Positions 1-9,897 of a stretch of 64,000 nt of DNA are shown here, piece by piece; within the stretch, counting starts at the first letter, position 1, and the number at the start of each line of letters is the position of its first letter. The stretch is from Bosea sp. 124. Its GTDB lineage: Bacteria; Pseudomonadota; Alphaproteobacteria; Rhizobiales; Beijerinckiaceae. The stretch spans positions 558,001 to 622,000 of the forward strand of contig NZ_PZZM01000001.1 of the NCBI RefSeq assembly GCF_003046175.1, written 5' to 3'. Made by a program: the position numbers and the translations under genes. The notes below the pieces were generated by a model that saw only the letters and a program-made list of their open reading frames with translations, was not told where the DNA came from and did no database searches.

Positions 1-659
1 GGGAAATCGCGCCCGAGCGCCCGGCCGAGCCGGCGCAGCTGGCCGTCCTCGCCCAGGGCCTCGGCCGGCCAGTCGAACGGGGAGACATGCTCGCCCTCCA
101 GCGAAAAGCGGATCGCCGGATGGGCGATGGCGAGACGGCGCAGCATCTCCGAGACGGCCTGCGCCTCGGCCCGGTCGCTCTTCAGGAATTTGAGGCGCGC
201 CGGGGTGAAGGCGAAGAGATCGCTGACCTCGATGCGCGTGCCGGGTGCGGCGGCGACAGGACGCACGACGCCCTTCTCGCCGGCCTCGACGACGAGGCCT
301 GCTCCTTGCGGCGCGTCATGGCGGCGGGTCGCAATCGAGAGCCGCGCGACGGAGCCGATCGAGGGCAGCGCCTCGCCACGAAAACCGAGCGTGTCGATCG
401 CGAAGAGATCGCCATCCGGGAGCTTCGAGGTGGCATGGCGCTCGACGGCCAGCGCCAGATCCTCCGGCGTTATGCCGGCGCCGTCATCGACGACGCGGAT
501 CAGCTCGCGCCCGCCGGCCGCAATCGTGACCGAGATGGCACGCGCGCCGGCGTCGATCGCGTTCTCGACCAGCTCCTTCACGGCGGCAGCCGGCCGCTCG
601 ATCACCTCGCCGGCGGCGATGCGGTCGACCAGGACGGGATCGAGGCGGCGGACGGACAT
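1..659 (-). CDS. mutL: DNA mismatch repair protein MutL, N-terminal part (cut by window edge)
   Basis: The reading frame runs from ATG at 659 on the minus strand off the left edge, giving about 219 residues of the GHKL ATPase half of MutL. It opens MSVRRLDPVLVDRIAAGEV and shows the GHKL motifs in order: KELVENAIDAG (catalytic Glu region), DDGAGI, and FRGEALPSI with the ATP-lid glycines. MutL couples MutS mismatch recognition to strand excision by ATP-driven dimer closure. The C-terminal dimerisation/endonuclease part lies outside the window. Neighbouring genes (M16 proteases, lspA) run in the same direction, but a 250-bp gap with a palindromic repeat separates them. Confidence 0.95.
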   Translation of the reverse strand, partial: MSVRRLDPVLVDRIAAGEVIERPAAAVKELVENAIDAGARAISVTIAAGGRELIRVVDDGAGITPEDLALAVERHATSKLPDGDLFAIDTLGFRGEALPSIGSVARLSIATRRHDAPQGAGLVVEAGEKGVVRPVAAAPGTRIEVSDLFAFTPARLKFLKSDRAEAQAVSEMLRRLAIAHPAIRFSLEGEHVSPFDWPAEALGEDGQLRRLGRALGRDF

Positions 660-754
660 GAAGGTTCCGGGGCGGAGAGGTCAGCGGCGGCGAATCGTGC
701 TGCTGCTGTCAGCGACAATAGCGGGTGGGAGCTTTTGTCGCTCGCCATCCGCGC

Positions 755-866
755 CGTCATCCCGGACAAGCCGCGTCAGCGGCGCCGATCCGGGATCCAT
801 ACCGGAGCATTTGCAGGTTAGGTTCCGGAATGGGTCCCGGGTCTCCCTGCGGTCGCCCGGGATGAC
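755..866. repeat. intergenic palindromic element, GTCATCCCGG family
   Basis: The gap between the mutL start and the M16 stop holds outer arms GTCATCCCGG (756-765) and CCGGGATGAC (857-866), with further CCGGGATCC-type palindromes inside. The same outer arms recur at 42776-42882, and a relaxed version at 53693-53841. This looks like a dispersed, non-coding, REP-like element. Confidence 0.6.
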
Positions 867-909
867 TCGCGCTTTTCAAATCATGCCGCGCATGACCGTT
901 CCGGCCAAT

Positions 910-2205
910 TCAAACCAGATCGACCGGCCGCCCGACGGCCTGCACCAGCAGGCGCGGATCGCCGAAGAGGCGCCCCGCCACGCGCTTGACGTCGGACAGC
1001 GTCACGGCCGCGAAGAGTTCGTTGCGCTGCGCCAGGAAGTCCGGCTCGAAACCGTTGATCGCGAGGCCGAGCAGTTCGGAGGCGATCTTCGGCGAGGTGT
1101 CGAAGCGCAGCGGATAGGAGCCGATGATGTAGCGCTTGGCCTCGGCGACCTCGTCCTCGCTCGGCCCCTCGTTGGCGAGCTTGGCCATCTCCTCGCGGAT
1201 CACGGTCATCGACTCGGCCGCACGGTCGTTGCGGGTCGCGGTGCCGCCGACCAGCATGGCGCTCTCGCGCAGCGGCATCAGGCTCGACGAGACGCCATAG
1301 GCGAGGCCGCGCTTCTCGCGGACTTCGAGGAACAGGCGCGAGGTGAAGGCGGAACCGCCGAGGATGTGATTCAGCACGCTGCCGGCGATGAAGTCCGGAT
1401 CATGCCGCATCAGGCCGGGGCCGACGAAGCGCAGCACCGTCTGCGGCACGTCGAGATCGATGACATGGGTCTGGCCGAGGCCCTGGATCGGCAGGGGCTC
1501 GCCCGGCAGCGCGCGCGGCAGGCCCTCCGGCAGCGCGCCGAAAAGCTGGTCGAGGCGGCGCGACAGTTCGTCGGCCGTGATGTCACCGACGACGACGACC
1601 TTCAGCCCGGCGCGGGCAAGCAGGCCGCGCGAGAGCGCCTTCAGGCCGGCAGCTTCAAGCCGCGAGACGCTGTCGACATCGCCCTTCTCGGGACGGGCGT
1701 AGGGGTGGCCAGCAAAGGCCGCCGCATAGAGCGCGTTGCGGCAGAGCGTCTCGGGGTTCTGCGCCTGGCGCTGCAGGCCGGAAATGACCTGCCCCTTCAC
1801 CCGCGCCACGGCATCGGCATCGAAGCGCGGCGCGTTGACGGCGAGCGCGAGCAGCTCGAAGGCCGTGTCTCGATGGCTCGACAGCGTCTGGATATGGCCA
1901 TGGAAATCGTCGCGGCGCGCGTCGAAGCCGAGGCTGATCGCGTGGTCGGCGAGCTTGCCGTGAAAAGCTTCGGCGTCGAGATCGCCGGCGCCCTCGTCGA
2001 GCAGGCCGGAGACCAGATAGGCGCTGCCGGCGGCGTTGTCGGGATCGCGCGTGGCGCCGCCATCGAAGGCGAAGTCGACCGCGATCAGCGGCAGGCTGTG
2101 CTCCTCGACCAGCCAGGCCTCGATGCCCGCGGCGGAGCGGACCTTCTGGACGGCGACGGAGGGGCCGGCGAGGCTGGTGGCGGCAGCGGGGATGGGTGCG
2201 TTCAT
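910..2205 (-). CDS. M16 family peptidase, non-catalytic partner subunit
   Basis: A 431-residue insulinase-fold (M16B, processing-peptidase-like) protein. The place where active M16 enzymes carry the zinc motif HxxEH reads AYLVSGLLDEGAGDLD here, so the zinc ligands are absent. Residues of the substrate-closing R/Y pair are visible late in the sequence (REKRGLAYGVSSSL). Active M16B enzymes commonly work with such an inactive partner, and the catalytic one lies 62 bp upstream in the same direction. The ATG at 2205 follows a short triple CATGA repeat and an AGGA ribosome-binding site. Likely periplasmic or membrane-associated proteolysis; substrate unknown. Confidence 0.88.
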   Translation of the reverse strand: MNAPIPAAATSLAGPSVAVQKVRSAAGIEAWLVEEHSLPLIAVDFAFDGGATRDPDNAAGSAYLVSGLLDEGAGDLDAEAFHGKLADHAISLGFDARRDDFHGHIQTLSSHRDTAFELLALAVNAPRFDADAVARVKGQVISGLQRQAQNPETLCRNALYAAAFAGHPYARPEKGDVDSVSRLEAAGLKALSRGLLARAGLKVVVVGDITADELSRRLDQLFGALPEGLPRALPGEPLPIQGLGQTHVIDLDVPQTVLRFVGPGLMRHDPDFIAGSVLNHILGGSAFTSRLFLEVREKRGLAYGVSSSLMPLRESAMLVGGTATRNDRAAESMTVIREEMAKLANEGPSEDEVAEAKRYIIGSYPLRFDTSPKIASELLGLAINGFEPDFLAQRNELFAAVTLSDVKRVAGRLFGDPRLLVQAVGRPVDLV

Positions 2206-2266
2206 GTCATGTCATGTCCTGACGGCAGGCCGGCGAAGCGACCCTGTCCAGAAGGGAGCGGCTGAT

Positions 2267-3553
2267 TCAGGCCGACGGCAGCAGCAGGCCGGTGACGCAG
2301 CGGTCCGGCCTCAGATAGCGGCGCACGGCCTCGATAACGGCCTCGCGCGGCACGGCCTCGATCCGGGCGGGCCAGGCCAGCACGTCCTCGACGCTTTCGC
2401 CGACGGCGAGCGAGGCGCCAAAGATGCGGGCGAGCGAGGACTGGCTGTCACGGGCGAAGATCGTCTCGGCGACAAGCCGCGTACGGGCGCGGGCGAGTTC
2501 GAGCTCGCTCGGCCCCTCGCTCAGGAAGGTGGCGAGCGCAGCGTCGAGGCCGGCCTCCAGAGTCGCCATCTCGACGCCGGGGCGCGGGCTCGCCGAGACC
2601 TGGAAGGCAGCGCGATCGACCATCGAACCCATGAAATAGGCGCTGGCGCCCGCGGCGAGTTCGTCCTCGACGCAGAGCTTGCGGTAAAGCCGCGAGGTGG
2701 TGCCGCCGCCCAAGATCTCGGCCGCGATCTCGAGCGCGAAGACCTCCGTCGAGTCACCGCTGAGATAGGTCGGAGTCAGCCAGCCGCGCCGCAGCGAAGG
2801 CTGGCGCACGCGCGGATCGGAGAGCGAGACGCGGCGCGCGGCACGCGGATCGGGCTCGGCCGGACGCTTGCGGACGGGTGTCTCGCCGCGCGCTGGAATG
2901 GCGCCATAGGTTTCCTCGGCGAGGCGGCGCACGGTCGTAGCATCGGTGTCGCCGGCGACGACCAGAATGGCGTTCTCTGGCGTGTAGAAGCGCTGGTAGT
3001 AGGCGAAGGCGTCGTCGCGGTTGAGTTCCTCGATCTCGTGCTCCCAGCCGATGATCGGCGTGCCGTAGGGGTGGTGCACGAAGAGCGCCGAGGAGAACTC
3101 CTCGCCGAGCTGGGCGGCCGGGTCGGAATCGACGCGCATCTTGCGCTCTTCCAGCACGACGTCGCGCTCGGGACCAACGACGCTCTCGTCGAAGGCGAGG
3201 CCGGTCATGCGGTCCGCCTCGTAATCCATCATCGCGCGCAGATGCTCCTTCGGCACGCGCTGGAAATAGGCGGTGTAGTCGAAGGAGGTGAAGGCGTTCT
3301 CCTGCCCGCCATAGCCCGCCACGATCCGGGAGAACTCGCCGGCCGGCCATTTGGCCGTGCCCTTGAACATCAGGTGCTCGAGAAAATGCGCGATGCCGGA
3401 CTTGCCGGCCGGGTCATCGGCCGAGCCGTTGCGATACCAGACCATATGGGTGACGACCGGCGCGCGATGGTCCGTCACGACGACAACATCCATGCCATTG
3501 GCGAGCTGGAAGGACTCGACCGGCTGGGCGGCCTTGGGCTGCTGCGAATGCAT
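2267..3553 (-). CDS. M16 family zinc metallopeptidase, catalytic subunit
   Basis: A 428-residue M16B peptidase. It carries the inverted zinc-binding motif in GIAHFLEHLMFKGT (H-F-L-E-H) followed by the downstream Glu region (EADRMTGLAFDESVV), so it should be catalytically active. The ATG at 3553 is preferred over the GTG two codons earlier because AAGGTG sits directly before it. It forms a pair with the zinc-less homologue downstream, as in YmxG/PqqL-type and mitochondrial processing peptidase-like pairs. No clear signal peptide is visible from this start. Confidence 0.9.
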   Translation of the reverse strand: MHSQQPKAAQPVESFQLANGMDVVVVTDHRAPVVTHMVWYRNGSADDPAGKSGIAHFLEHLMFKGTAKWPAGEFSRIVAGYGGQENAFTSFDYTAYFQRVPKEHLRAMMDYEADRMTGLAFDESVVGPERDVVLEERKMRVDSDPAAQLGEEFSSALFVHHPYGTPIIGWEHEIEELNRDDAFAYYQRFYTPENAILVVAGDTDATTVRRLAEETYGAIPARGETPVRKRPAEPDPRAARRVSLSDPRVRQPSLRRGWLTPTYLSGDSTEVFALEIAAEILGGGTTSRLYRKLCVEDELAAGASAYFMGSMVDRAAFQVSASPRPGVEMATLEAGLDAALATFLSEGPSELELARARTRLVAETIFARDSQSSLARIFGASLAVGESVEDVLAWPARIEAVPREAVIEAVRRYLRPDRCVTGLLLPSA

Positions 3554-3754
3554 GTTCACCTTGGGCCGTCTCCATGACTGGCGCGGATGCGGAGGGCTCG
3601 CGCGGAATCACCCGCACAGATGGACAAAAGGCGCGAGCAGCGAAGCCCGCGCCGGAATATCCGGTTCCCACGAGATAGGGAGGCGCGGCGTAGAACGCCA
3701 GAGCCAAGCCGTTCTGCCTAGCCGGGCGCCTTTCCCGACTCCGGCATCGCGGCC

Positions 3755-4399
3755 TCACTGCATCGGGATCTGGCCGGTCAGGAACTCACGCTGGCCGACG
3801 GCCTGCTTGTCCTCGACAGGGCCGCCCTGGCCGGGGCCGAGCGCAGCGGAACCGGCCGGGCGACGATAGCCCACCGGCGGCTCGGAAAGCAGGCGCCGCG
3901 GCGGCTCCTCGCCATAGGTGAGCTGATCGAGCGCCGCCTGGTTGTGGCGGGTCGCCAGCTCGCGACCGACGCGGATCGGGGCGATCTGGTTGTTGTAGTT
4001 GTTGTGATCCTCGGCAACGGCCGGGCGGCCGGCGTCGCGCGTGGTACGGCCGCGGCGCAGCTCCTCCTGGCTGAGCATCGGATTGTTGCGCCAGTTCGGA
4101 TTGGAGCCAGCCGGCGCGCGGGCGCCCTGCGCCTCGGCGCGGCGGGCGGCGACGTCGGGATCGTTCGGCCAGGCGGCGTTGCGGGTGCTCGCCGGCTCCT
4201 GCGGGCGCGGCAGGACCGAGCTCGGGGGCACGACCAGCGGCGGGCGCTGCCGGTACTCGATATCGTCGCCCGGCCGGCCACCCATGACGCCCTCCATCAG
4301 GTTCTTGAAGAGCATGCCCTCCTGAGCCAGCGCGGGCTGGGCCGCGAGCAGAAGGCCGCCGGCCAGAAGCAGATGCGTCACGCGGATGCGGTGAGCCAT
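3755..4399 (-). CDS. secreted protein of unknown function
   Basis: A 214-residue protein whose start is fixed by GAGG upstream of ATG 4399. It begins with a signal peptide (MAHRIRVTHLLLAGGLLLAA, cleavage probably after PALAQ). The mature part is rich in Pro, Arg and Asn, contains NNYNNQIAPIRVGRELATRHNQ, and has no catalytic motif I recognise. Low complexity suggests a largely disordered periplasmic protein. It lies between lspA and the M16 peptidases in one direction, an arrangement I recall from other Hyphomicrobiales. The function is unknown. Confidence 0.75.
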   Translation of the reverse strand: MAHRIRVTHLLLAGGLLLAAQPALAQEGMLFKNLMEGVMGGRPGDDIEYRQRPPLVVPPSSVLPRPQEPASTRNAAWPNDPDVAARRAEAQGARAPAGSNPNWRNNPMLSQEELRRGRTTRDAGRPAVAEDHNNYNNQIAPIRVGRELATRHNQAALDQLTYGEEPPRRLLSEPPVGYRRPAGSAALGPGQGGPVEDKQAVGQREFLTGQIPMQ

Positions 4400-4474
4400 G
4401 TCAATCCTCCCTCGGGGATATCTCTTCCCCGTCTCAAACCCCAGGCGAACGGCGAAACGATGGCGAAGACGCAA

Positions 4475-4957
4475 CTATGCCGTCTTTTCCGCGCCCGGAC
4501 GGAAGGACTCATATAGCAGACCTGCCACCCCGACAACGATTGCGGCGTCGGCGATGTTGAAGATGTACCAGCTGAAGCCGCCCCAATGCAGGTGCACGAA
4601 GTCGACAACGGCGCCATAGACGGCGCGGTCGAGCCCGTTGCCGAGCGCGCCGCCGATGACCAGCGCGAGGCTGACCACCGTCAGGGGGCGCTGCTCGCGC
4701 CACATCCAGCGCCAGAGCCAGATCGCCGCGACGAAGGAGACTACCACCAGCGCCCAGCGCCCGATATCGGTGCCCTGCTGGAACAGCCCGTAGGAGATGC
4801 CGCGGTTCCAGGCGAGCACGATGTTCATGAACGGCGTGACCGCGAAGGGCCCGGTCTCGGCGAGGCGCAGGCCGAAGAGCAGCCAGAGCTTCAGCGCCTG
4901 GTCGGCCAGGAAGACGACGAGAACGACGGCGACGCCGAGACGGCGGGCGGCGTTCAC
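4475..4957 (-). CDS. lspA: lipoprotein signal peptidase (signal peptidase II)
   Basis: A 160-residue inner-membrane aspartic peptidase that removes the signal peptide of diacylglyceryl-prolipoproteins. Four hydrophobic segments are visible. The conserved motifs are [25 protein letters not shown] (catalytic Asp119) and FNIADAAI (catalytic Asp137). It starts with GTG at 4957, which overlaps the ileS stop codon (GTGA), so it is probably translationally coupled to ileS. The ileS-lspA order is widespread in bacteria. Confidence 0.97.
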   Translation of the reverse strand: MNAARRLGVAVVLVVFLADQALKLWLLFGLRLAETGPFAVTPFMNIVLAWNRGISYGLFQQGTDIGRWALVVVSFVAAIWLWRWMWREQRPLTVVSLALVIGGALGNGLDRAVYGAVVDFVHLHWGGFSWYIFNIADAAIVVGVAGLLYESFRPGAEKTA

Positions 4958-7908
4958 GGCGCACCCCGGCCCAGTTCGCGCAGCGCCTTCGCGTCACGCG
5001 GCGTCACCGCCGGATAGGCGGCATCCGCCGTCGCCGGGTCGAAATATTTCCAGGAGCGGGCGCATTTGATGCCGGCCGCGCGATGCGGCACCACCGCGAC
5101 GCCCGGCACCTCGGCGAGGCGGAAGGCCTCGGCCGGCCCCTCCGTGCTCTCGATGCGGATGCCGGAGGTGATGCCGATCTCGGCGAGATCGACCCCCGAC
5201 AGCGCGGCGCCGAGATCGGCATCCGTGACGAAGACCTGCGGAGCGGCCTCGAGCGAGGAGCCGAGCCGCTTGGCGGCGCGCTCCAGTTCGAGCGCCCCGG
5301 TGACGACGCGGCGGACCTTGCGGATCTTGCTCCAGCGCTCGGCGAGTTCCGGGTCGAGCCAGTCGGCCGGCGCCTTCGCGAAGAGTTCGAGATGCACGGA
5401 ACCGTCGAGCGCCTTCTGTTCCGGATAGCGTTCGAGCCAGGCTTCCTCGGCCGTGAAAACCAGGATCGGAGCGAGCCAGGTCGTCAGGCAGCGGAAGAGA
5501 TGGTCGACGACCGTCAGCGCGCTCTTGCGGACATGGCTGGAGAGCGGATCGCAATAGAGCGCGTCCTTGCGGACGTCGAAATAGAAGGCCGAGAGTTCGG
5601 TGTTCATGAACTGCGAGAGCAGGGTCACGACCTTCTTATAGTCATAGGTCCGATAGGCTTCCTCGACCTGCGGGCCGAGTTCGGCGAGCCGGTGCAGCAT
5701 CAGCCGCTCCAGCTCCGGCATGGTCTGCGGGTCCGGGACGCGGATGTCCTCGCTGAAATGGGCGAGCGTGCCCAGCATCCAGCGCTGGGTGTTGCGCAGC
5801 TTGCGATAGGTCTCGACGAAGGTCTTGAGGATCTCCTTGCCGATGCGGAGATCGTCGGAATAGTCCGCAGCCGCGACCCAGAGGCGCAGGATGTCGGCGC
5901 CTGAGTCCTTGATGATGTCCTGCGGGGCGGTGACGTTGCCCTTCGACTTCGACATCTTCTCGCCCCTCTCGTCGAGGCAGAAGCCGTGCGTCAGCACGAT
6001 GTCGTAAGGCGCGCGGCCGCGCGTGCCGCAGCTTTCGAGCAGCGAGGAATGGAACCAGCCGCGATGCTGGTCGGAACCCTCAAGATACATGACGCGGTCA
6101 TTGCCGCCGTCGCCGCGCCGCCGCGCCCGCAGATCGGCGCGCTTCTCCAGCGTGAAGGCGTGGGTCGAGCCGGAATCGAACCAGACATCGAGCACGTCGG
6201 TGACGCGCTCATAGGCCGCCGGATCGTAGCCGAAGGGCTTCAGGAAGCGGGCGCCGTCAGTGTCGGTGAACCAGGCATCGGCGCCCTCAAGCTCGAAGGC
6301 TTCGGCGATGGCGGCGTTGACCTTCGCATCGACGAGGATGTCCTTGGTCTCCTTCTCGACGAAGACGGTGATCGGCACGCCCCAGGCGCGCTGGCGCGAG
6401 ACCACCCAGTCGGGGCGGTTGGCGATCATGCCGTTGATGCGGTTCTCGCCGGCGGCGGGGACCCATTCGGTCTCCTTGATCGCGCCGAGCGCGACCTCGC
6501 GCAGGGTGCGATTGCCGAGCGTATCGACGCCCTTGTCCATCGCGATGAACCATTGCGGCGTGTTGCGGAAGATGACCGGCTTCTTCGAGCGCCAGCTATG
6601 CGGATACTGGTGCTTCAGGCGGCCGCGCGCGACGAGGTTGCCGCTGGCCGCCAGCGCCTTGATGACGACGTCGTTGGCGTCGCCCTTGCTCCCGGTCTCG
6701 GTGATGACCTGCGCGCCCTCGAAGCCCGGCGCCTCCTTCGTGAACCGGCCATCGGCATCGACGGTGTAGGGGATGCGGGTGTCGATGCCGCGCCGGGCGA
6801 GCATCTGGCCGTTCGCCATCCAGACGTCGAAGTCCTCGCGGCCATGGCTCGGCGCGGTGTGGACGAAGCCGGTGCCGGCCTCGTCGGTGACATGGTCGCC
6901 GTCGAGCAGGGGGACGTCGAAATCGTAGCCCTGGCCACGCAGGGGATGGGCGGCGGTGAGACCGGCGAGCTGATCGGCAGGCACGTCCATGACCAGCTCG
7001 AACGCATCGACCTTGGCTGACTTGAAGACGCCTTCCGCAAGGTTCTTGGCGAGGACATAGGTCGCGCCAACCTTGGCCCAGTTGTTCTCCGGTGCTGCGG
7101 TGACGCGATAAAGCCCATAGGCGACCTTGTTGTGAAACGAGATCGCGCGATTGCCCGGCATCGTCCAGGGCGTCGTCGTCCAGATGACGATGGCGGCTCC
7201 AGCCAGCGGCCCCGTGCCGGACACCGGAAACGCCACGAACACCGTGTCGCTGACGTGCTCCTCGTATTCGACCTCGGCCTCGGCGAGCGCGGTCTTCTCG
7301 ACCACCGACCACATCACCGGCTTGGAGCCGCGATAGAGCTGGCCGCTCTCGGCGAATTTCATGATCTCGCGGGCGATCTGCGCCTCGGCCGGATAGGCCA
7401 TGGTCAAATAGGGATCGTCCCAGTCGCCCTCGACGCCCAGGCGCTTGAACTCCTCGCGCTGGACCGAGACCCAGTGCTCGGCGAAGGCGCGGCATTCCTT
7501 GCGGAATTCGACGACCGGCACGTCGTCCTTGTTCAGCCCCTTGGCGCGGTACTGCTCCTCGATCTTCCACTCGATCGGCAGCCCGTGGCAGTCCCAGCCC
7601 GGCACGTAGTTGGAGTCGTGGCCGAGCATCTGCTGCGAGCGGGTGACGAGGTCCTTGAGGACCTTGTTCAGCGCATGGCCGATATGGATGTTGCCGTTGG
7701 CATAGGGGGGGCCGTCATGCAGGACGAAGCGGTCCCGCCCCTTCCCGGCCTCGCGCAGCTTGCGGTAGAGGTCCATCTTCGCCCAGCGGGCGAGCAGTTC
7801 GGGCTCGCGCTGCGGCAGGCCGGCCCGCATCGGGAACTCGGTCAGGGGCAGGAACAGCGTCTGGGAATAGTCGACGGTTTCCGCTTTTTCTGGGGTCTTG
7901 TCGGTCAT
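4954..7908 (-). CDS. ileS: isoleucyl-tRNA synthetase
   Basis: About 984 residues. Class I aminoacyl-tRNA synthetase charging tRNA-Ile, with HIGH at residues 75-78, KMSKS near 650 (KMSKSKGNV), a full editing domain, and an anticodon-binding domain. I chose ATG 7908 ([17 protein letters not shown]) since homology begins at the DYSQT segment; ATG 7944 and a start at 8019 are also open. The C-terminal segment aligns with the zinc-knuckle region of E. coli IleS but keeps only one Cys ([11 protein letters not shown]), so the zinc site is lost. It is cotranscribed with lspA. Confidence 0.97.
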   Translation of the reverse strand: MTDKTPEKAETVDYSQTLFLPLTEFPMRAGLPQREPELLARWAKMDLYRKLREAGKGRDRFVLHDGPPYANGNIHIGHALNKVLKDLVTRSQQMLGHDSNYVPGWDCHGLPIEWKIEEQYRAKGLNKDDVPVVEFRKECRAFAEHWVSVQREEFKRLGVEGDWDDPYLTMAYPAEAQIAREIMKFAESGQLYRGSKPVMWSVVEKTALAEAEVEYEEHVSDTVFVAFPVSGTGPLAGAAIVIWTTTPWTMPGNRAISFHNKVAYGLYRVTAAPENNWAKVGATYVLAKNLAEGVFKSAKVDAFELVMDVPADQLAGLTAAHPLRGQGYDFDVPLLDGDHVTDEAGTGFVHTAPSHGREDFDVWMANGQMLARRGIDTRIPYTVDADGRFTKEAPGFEGAQVITETGSKGDANDVVIKALAASGNLVARGRLKHQYPHSWRSKKPVIFRNTPQWFIAMDKGVDTLGNRTLREVALGAIKETEWVPAAGENRINGMIANRPDWVVSRQRAWGVPITVFVEKETKDILVDAKVNAAIAEAFELEGADAWFTDTDGARFLKPFGYDPAAYERVTDVLDVWFDSGSTHAFTLEKRADLRARRRGDGGNDRVMYLEGSDQHRGWFHSSLLESCGTRGRAPYDIVLTHGFCLDERGEKMSKSKGNVTAPQDIIKDSGADILRLWVAAADYSDDLRIGKEILKTFVETYRKLRNTQRWMLGTLAHFSEDIRVPDPQTMPELERLMLHRLAELGPQVEEAYRTYDYKKVVTLLSQFMNTELSAFYFDVRKDALYCDPLSSHVRKSALTVVDHLFRCLTTWLAPILVFTAEEAWLERYPEQKALDGSVHLELFAKAPADWLDPELAERWSKIRKVRRVVTGALELERAAKRLGSSLEAAPQVFVTDADLGAALSGVDLAEIGITSGIRIESTEGPAEAFRLAEVPGVAVVPHRAAGIKCARSWKYFDPATADAAYPAVTPRDAKALRELGRGAP

Positions 7909-8117
7909 CGTGCTCGGCTCGGGCAATGCGGAGGGGCGGGCCATGGTCGTGGCGCTGCGCCGGTCCATCGTGAGATGAAAGGATAAGCGGTGGTCATCCC
8001 GGCCTGCGCATGCTCCCACGCGTCAGCGCAGGGCGGCAGCCGGGCCCGTAATTCGCCGAAGCGGGATGGTCGACGTAGCACGAAATGCGAGCATGAGCGG
8101 CTTCTAGCAGGCGCGCG

Positions 8118-9086
8118 CTACGGAAGGAAGGGCGGCGTCCCGGCGAGGATGTCGCGCGCCCGCAGGCTGTCGGCGTCCATCTGCGCGACCAGTGCGTCGA
8201 GCGAGTCGAACTTCGCCTCGCCGCGCAGCCAGGAGACGAAGGCGACATCGACCTGCCTGCCGTAGAGATCGCCCGAAAAGTCGAAGACGAAGGTCTCCAG
8301 CCGCGGCGCGCCGTCATCGAAGGTCGGCCGGCTGCCGAAGCTGGCGACGCCGTCATGCCAGACGCCGTCGATCTTCATGCGCACCGCATAGATGCCGTGC
8401 TTCAGCCGGCAGTCGCGGGCAAGATGCATGTTGGCGGTGGGGTAGCCGAGATCGCGCCCGCGCTTGTCGCCATGGGCGACTACGCCACGCACGAACCAGG
8501 GCCGGCCGAGGAATTCTGCGGCGCGGGCGACATCGCCCTGTTCCAGCGCCGTGCGGATCAGCGTCGAGGAGACCGTCTCGCCGGCAAAGGCATAGGGCGG
8601 CACGACCACGACGGGGGCCGCATCGACCATCGCACGCGCCTCCAGCATCTCCGGCGAGCCACTGCGCCCCTGCCCGAAATGGAAATCGAAGCCGCAGACC
8701 AGCCCGGCCGCCCCGAGTTTGCCGAGCAGCAGATCGTCGACGAAGGCCTCGGCATGGATCGCAGCGATGTCGCGGCTGAAGGGCAGCACGAAGGTCAGTG
8801 GCAGCCCGAGCTGCGCCAGCAGCTCCGTCTTCACTGCCGGCGGCGTCAGCCGGAAGACCGGCTGCTCGGGGCGAAACACGCTGCGCGGATGCGGCTCGAA
8901 GGTCAGCACGGCCGGCATGCGCCCCAGTCGCTCCGCAAGTTCGACGGCCTCGCGGGCGAGTTCGGCATGGCCGCGATGGACGCCATCGAAATTGCCGAGC
9001 GCCATGACCCGGCCGCGCAATGCGGCCGGGATCGGCTTGTCGAGTTCGAGCACGAAGCTTGAAGGTGCGTCGGCAGGAGAGATCAT
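8118..9086 (-). CDS. ribF: bifunctional riboflavin kinase / FAD synthetase
   Basis: A 322-residue protein converting riboflavin to FMN and then FAD. The N-terminal adenylyltransferase domain shows GNFDGVHRGH (about residues 32-41) and the FDFHFGQGRSG stretch. The C-terminal riboflavin kinase domain shows GYPTANM and FSGDLYGRQVDVAF. Size and domain order are typical of prokaryotic RibF. It lies upstream of ileS in the same direction with a 209-bp gap, the common alphaproteobacterial ribF-ileS-lspA order. No FMN riboswitch is apparent. Confidence 0.96.
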   Translation of the reverse strand: MISPADAPSSFVLELDKPIPAALRGRVMALGNFDGVHRGHAELAREAVELAERLGRMPAVLTFEPHPRSVFRPEQPVFRLTPPAVKTELLAQLGLPLTFVLPFSRDIAAIHAEAFVDDLLLGKLGAAGLVCGFDFHFGQGRSGSPEMLEARAMVDAAPVVVVPPYAFAGETVSSTLIRTALEQGDVARAAEFLGRPWFVRGVVAHGDKRGRDLGYPTANMHLARDCRLKHGIYAVRMKIDGVWHDGVASFGSRPTFDDGAPRLETFVFDFSGDLYGRQVDVAFVSWLRGEAKFDSLDALVAQMDADSLRARDILAGTPPFLP

Positions 9087-9185
9087 CGGGCAGGACGGTC
9101 CGGACGCCCGGGCGAGCGCCGGGCAGGCCCCGTCATTGGCCAGACGCGGCGAGGCGTCAAGCCGGACGCGTTCAATGCCCGGTCT

Positions 9186-9629
9186 TCAGTTCCTCGGCCG
9201 GGGCGGCGGCAGGGCGACCCAGGCCTCGCCCTCCAGGACGGCCTTGCCGTCGACCAGACACTCGCAGAACAGCCGCGCGCGGCGGCGCTCGGCCACCAGC
9301 TCGATCACCTCGACACGGGCTGTGACGACGTCGCCGATCTTCACCGGCGCGAGGAAGGTCAGGGTCTGCGACAGATAGACCGCGCCGGGACCGGGCAGGC
9401 GCGTGCCGAGCAGTGCCGAGACGAGGCTCGCGGTCAGCATGCCATGAGCGATGCGCTGGCCGAACTTGGTCGAGGCGGCATAGCGGTCGCAGAGATGGAT
9501 CGGATTGGCGTCGCCCGAGAGGTCGGCGAACAGCGAAACGTCGCGCTCCATCACCGTGCGCATCAGGCTTTCGCTCTGGCCGATAGCCAGATCCTCGAAG
9601 GCATGGACGGTGTAGAGCGCGCTGGTCAT
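9186..9629 (-). CDS. MaoC-family (R)-specific enoyl-CoA hydratase-like protein
   Basis: A 147-residue hot-dog-fold protein starting MTSALYTVHAFEDLAIGQS at ATG 9629; longer frames extend into non-homologous sequence. The hydratase motif is present: FADLSGDANPIHLCDRYA, with Asp and His as the likely catalytic pair, then IAHGMLTASLVSALLG. Small single-domain MaoC/PhaJ proteins hydrate trans-2-enoyl-CoA to (R)-3-hydroxyacyl-CoA, feeding polyhydroxyalkanoate or other acyl pathways. The substrate cannot be read from the sequence. Confidence 0.88.
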   Translation of the reverse strand: MTSALYTVHAFEDLAIGQSESLMRTVMERDVSLFADLSGDANPIHLCDRYAASTKFGQRIAHGMLTASLVSALLGTRLPGPGAVYLSQTLTFLAPVKIGDVVTARVEVIELVAERRRARLFCECLVDGKAVLEGEAWVALPPPRPRN

Positions 9630-9897
9630 CGGTGTGGGTTGCCTTCGTCTCCGGCGCGGCGCGAGGCTCGGGGCCGGGATCGATCCGTCTTGAGGCGACC
9701 CTGTCACAGCCGGGACAGGCCGGCCATTGGACTTTGGTGGCCTCACGGAACGATCTATTCCCTTGCGTCACTCCGCCATTGAATTAACCGCTTTGAAACA
9801 CCGGCGCGCTATCACTTCGACGATCAGCCGCTGCCCGCCAAGGGCGCGGCGCGGGCGCTGCGCCCCACGCCTTCACCAATTTGCTTGGAGCACCGTA

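Noticed and set aside
127..2265. 712-codon open frame on the plus strand
   Set aside because: It is antisense to mutL and the M16 partner, whose protein sequences are conserved; long antisense frames are expected at this GC content.
8118..9086. FMN riboswitch upstream of ribF
   Set aside because: The 99-bp gap before ribF is too short, and I do not see the conserved FMN-element segments.
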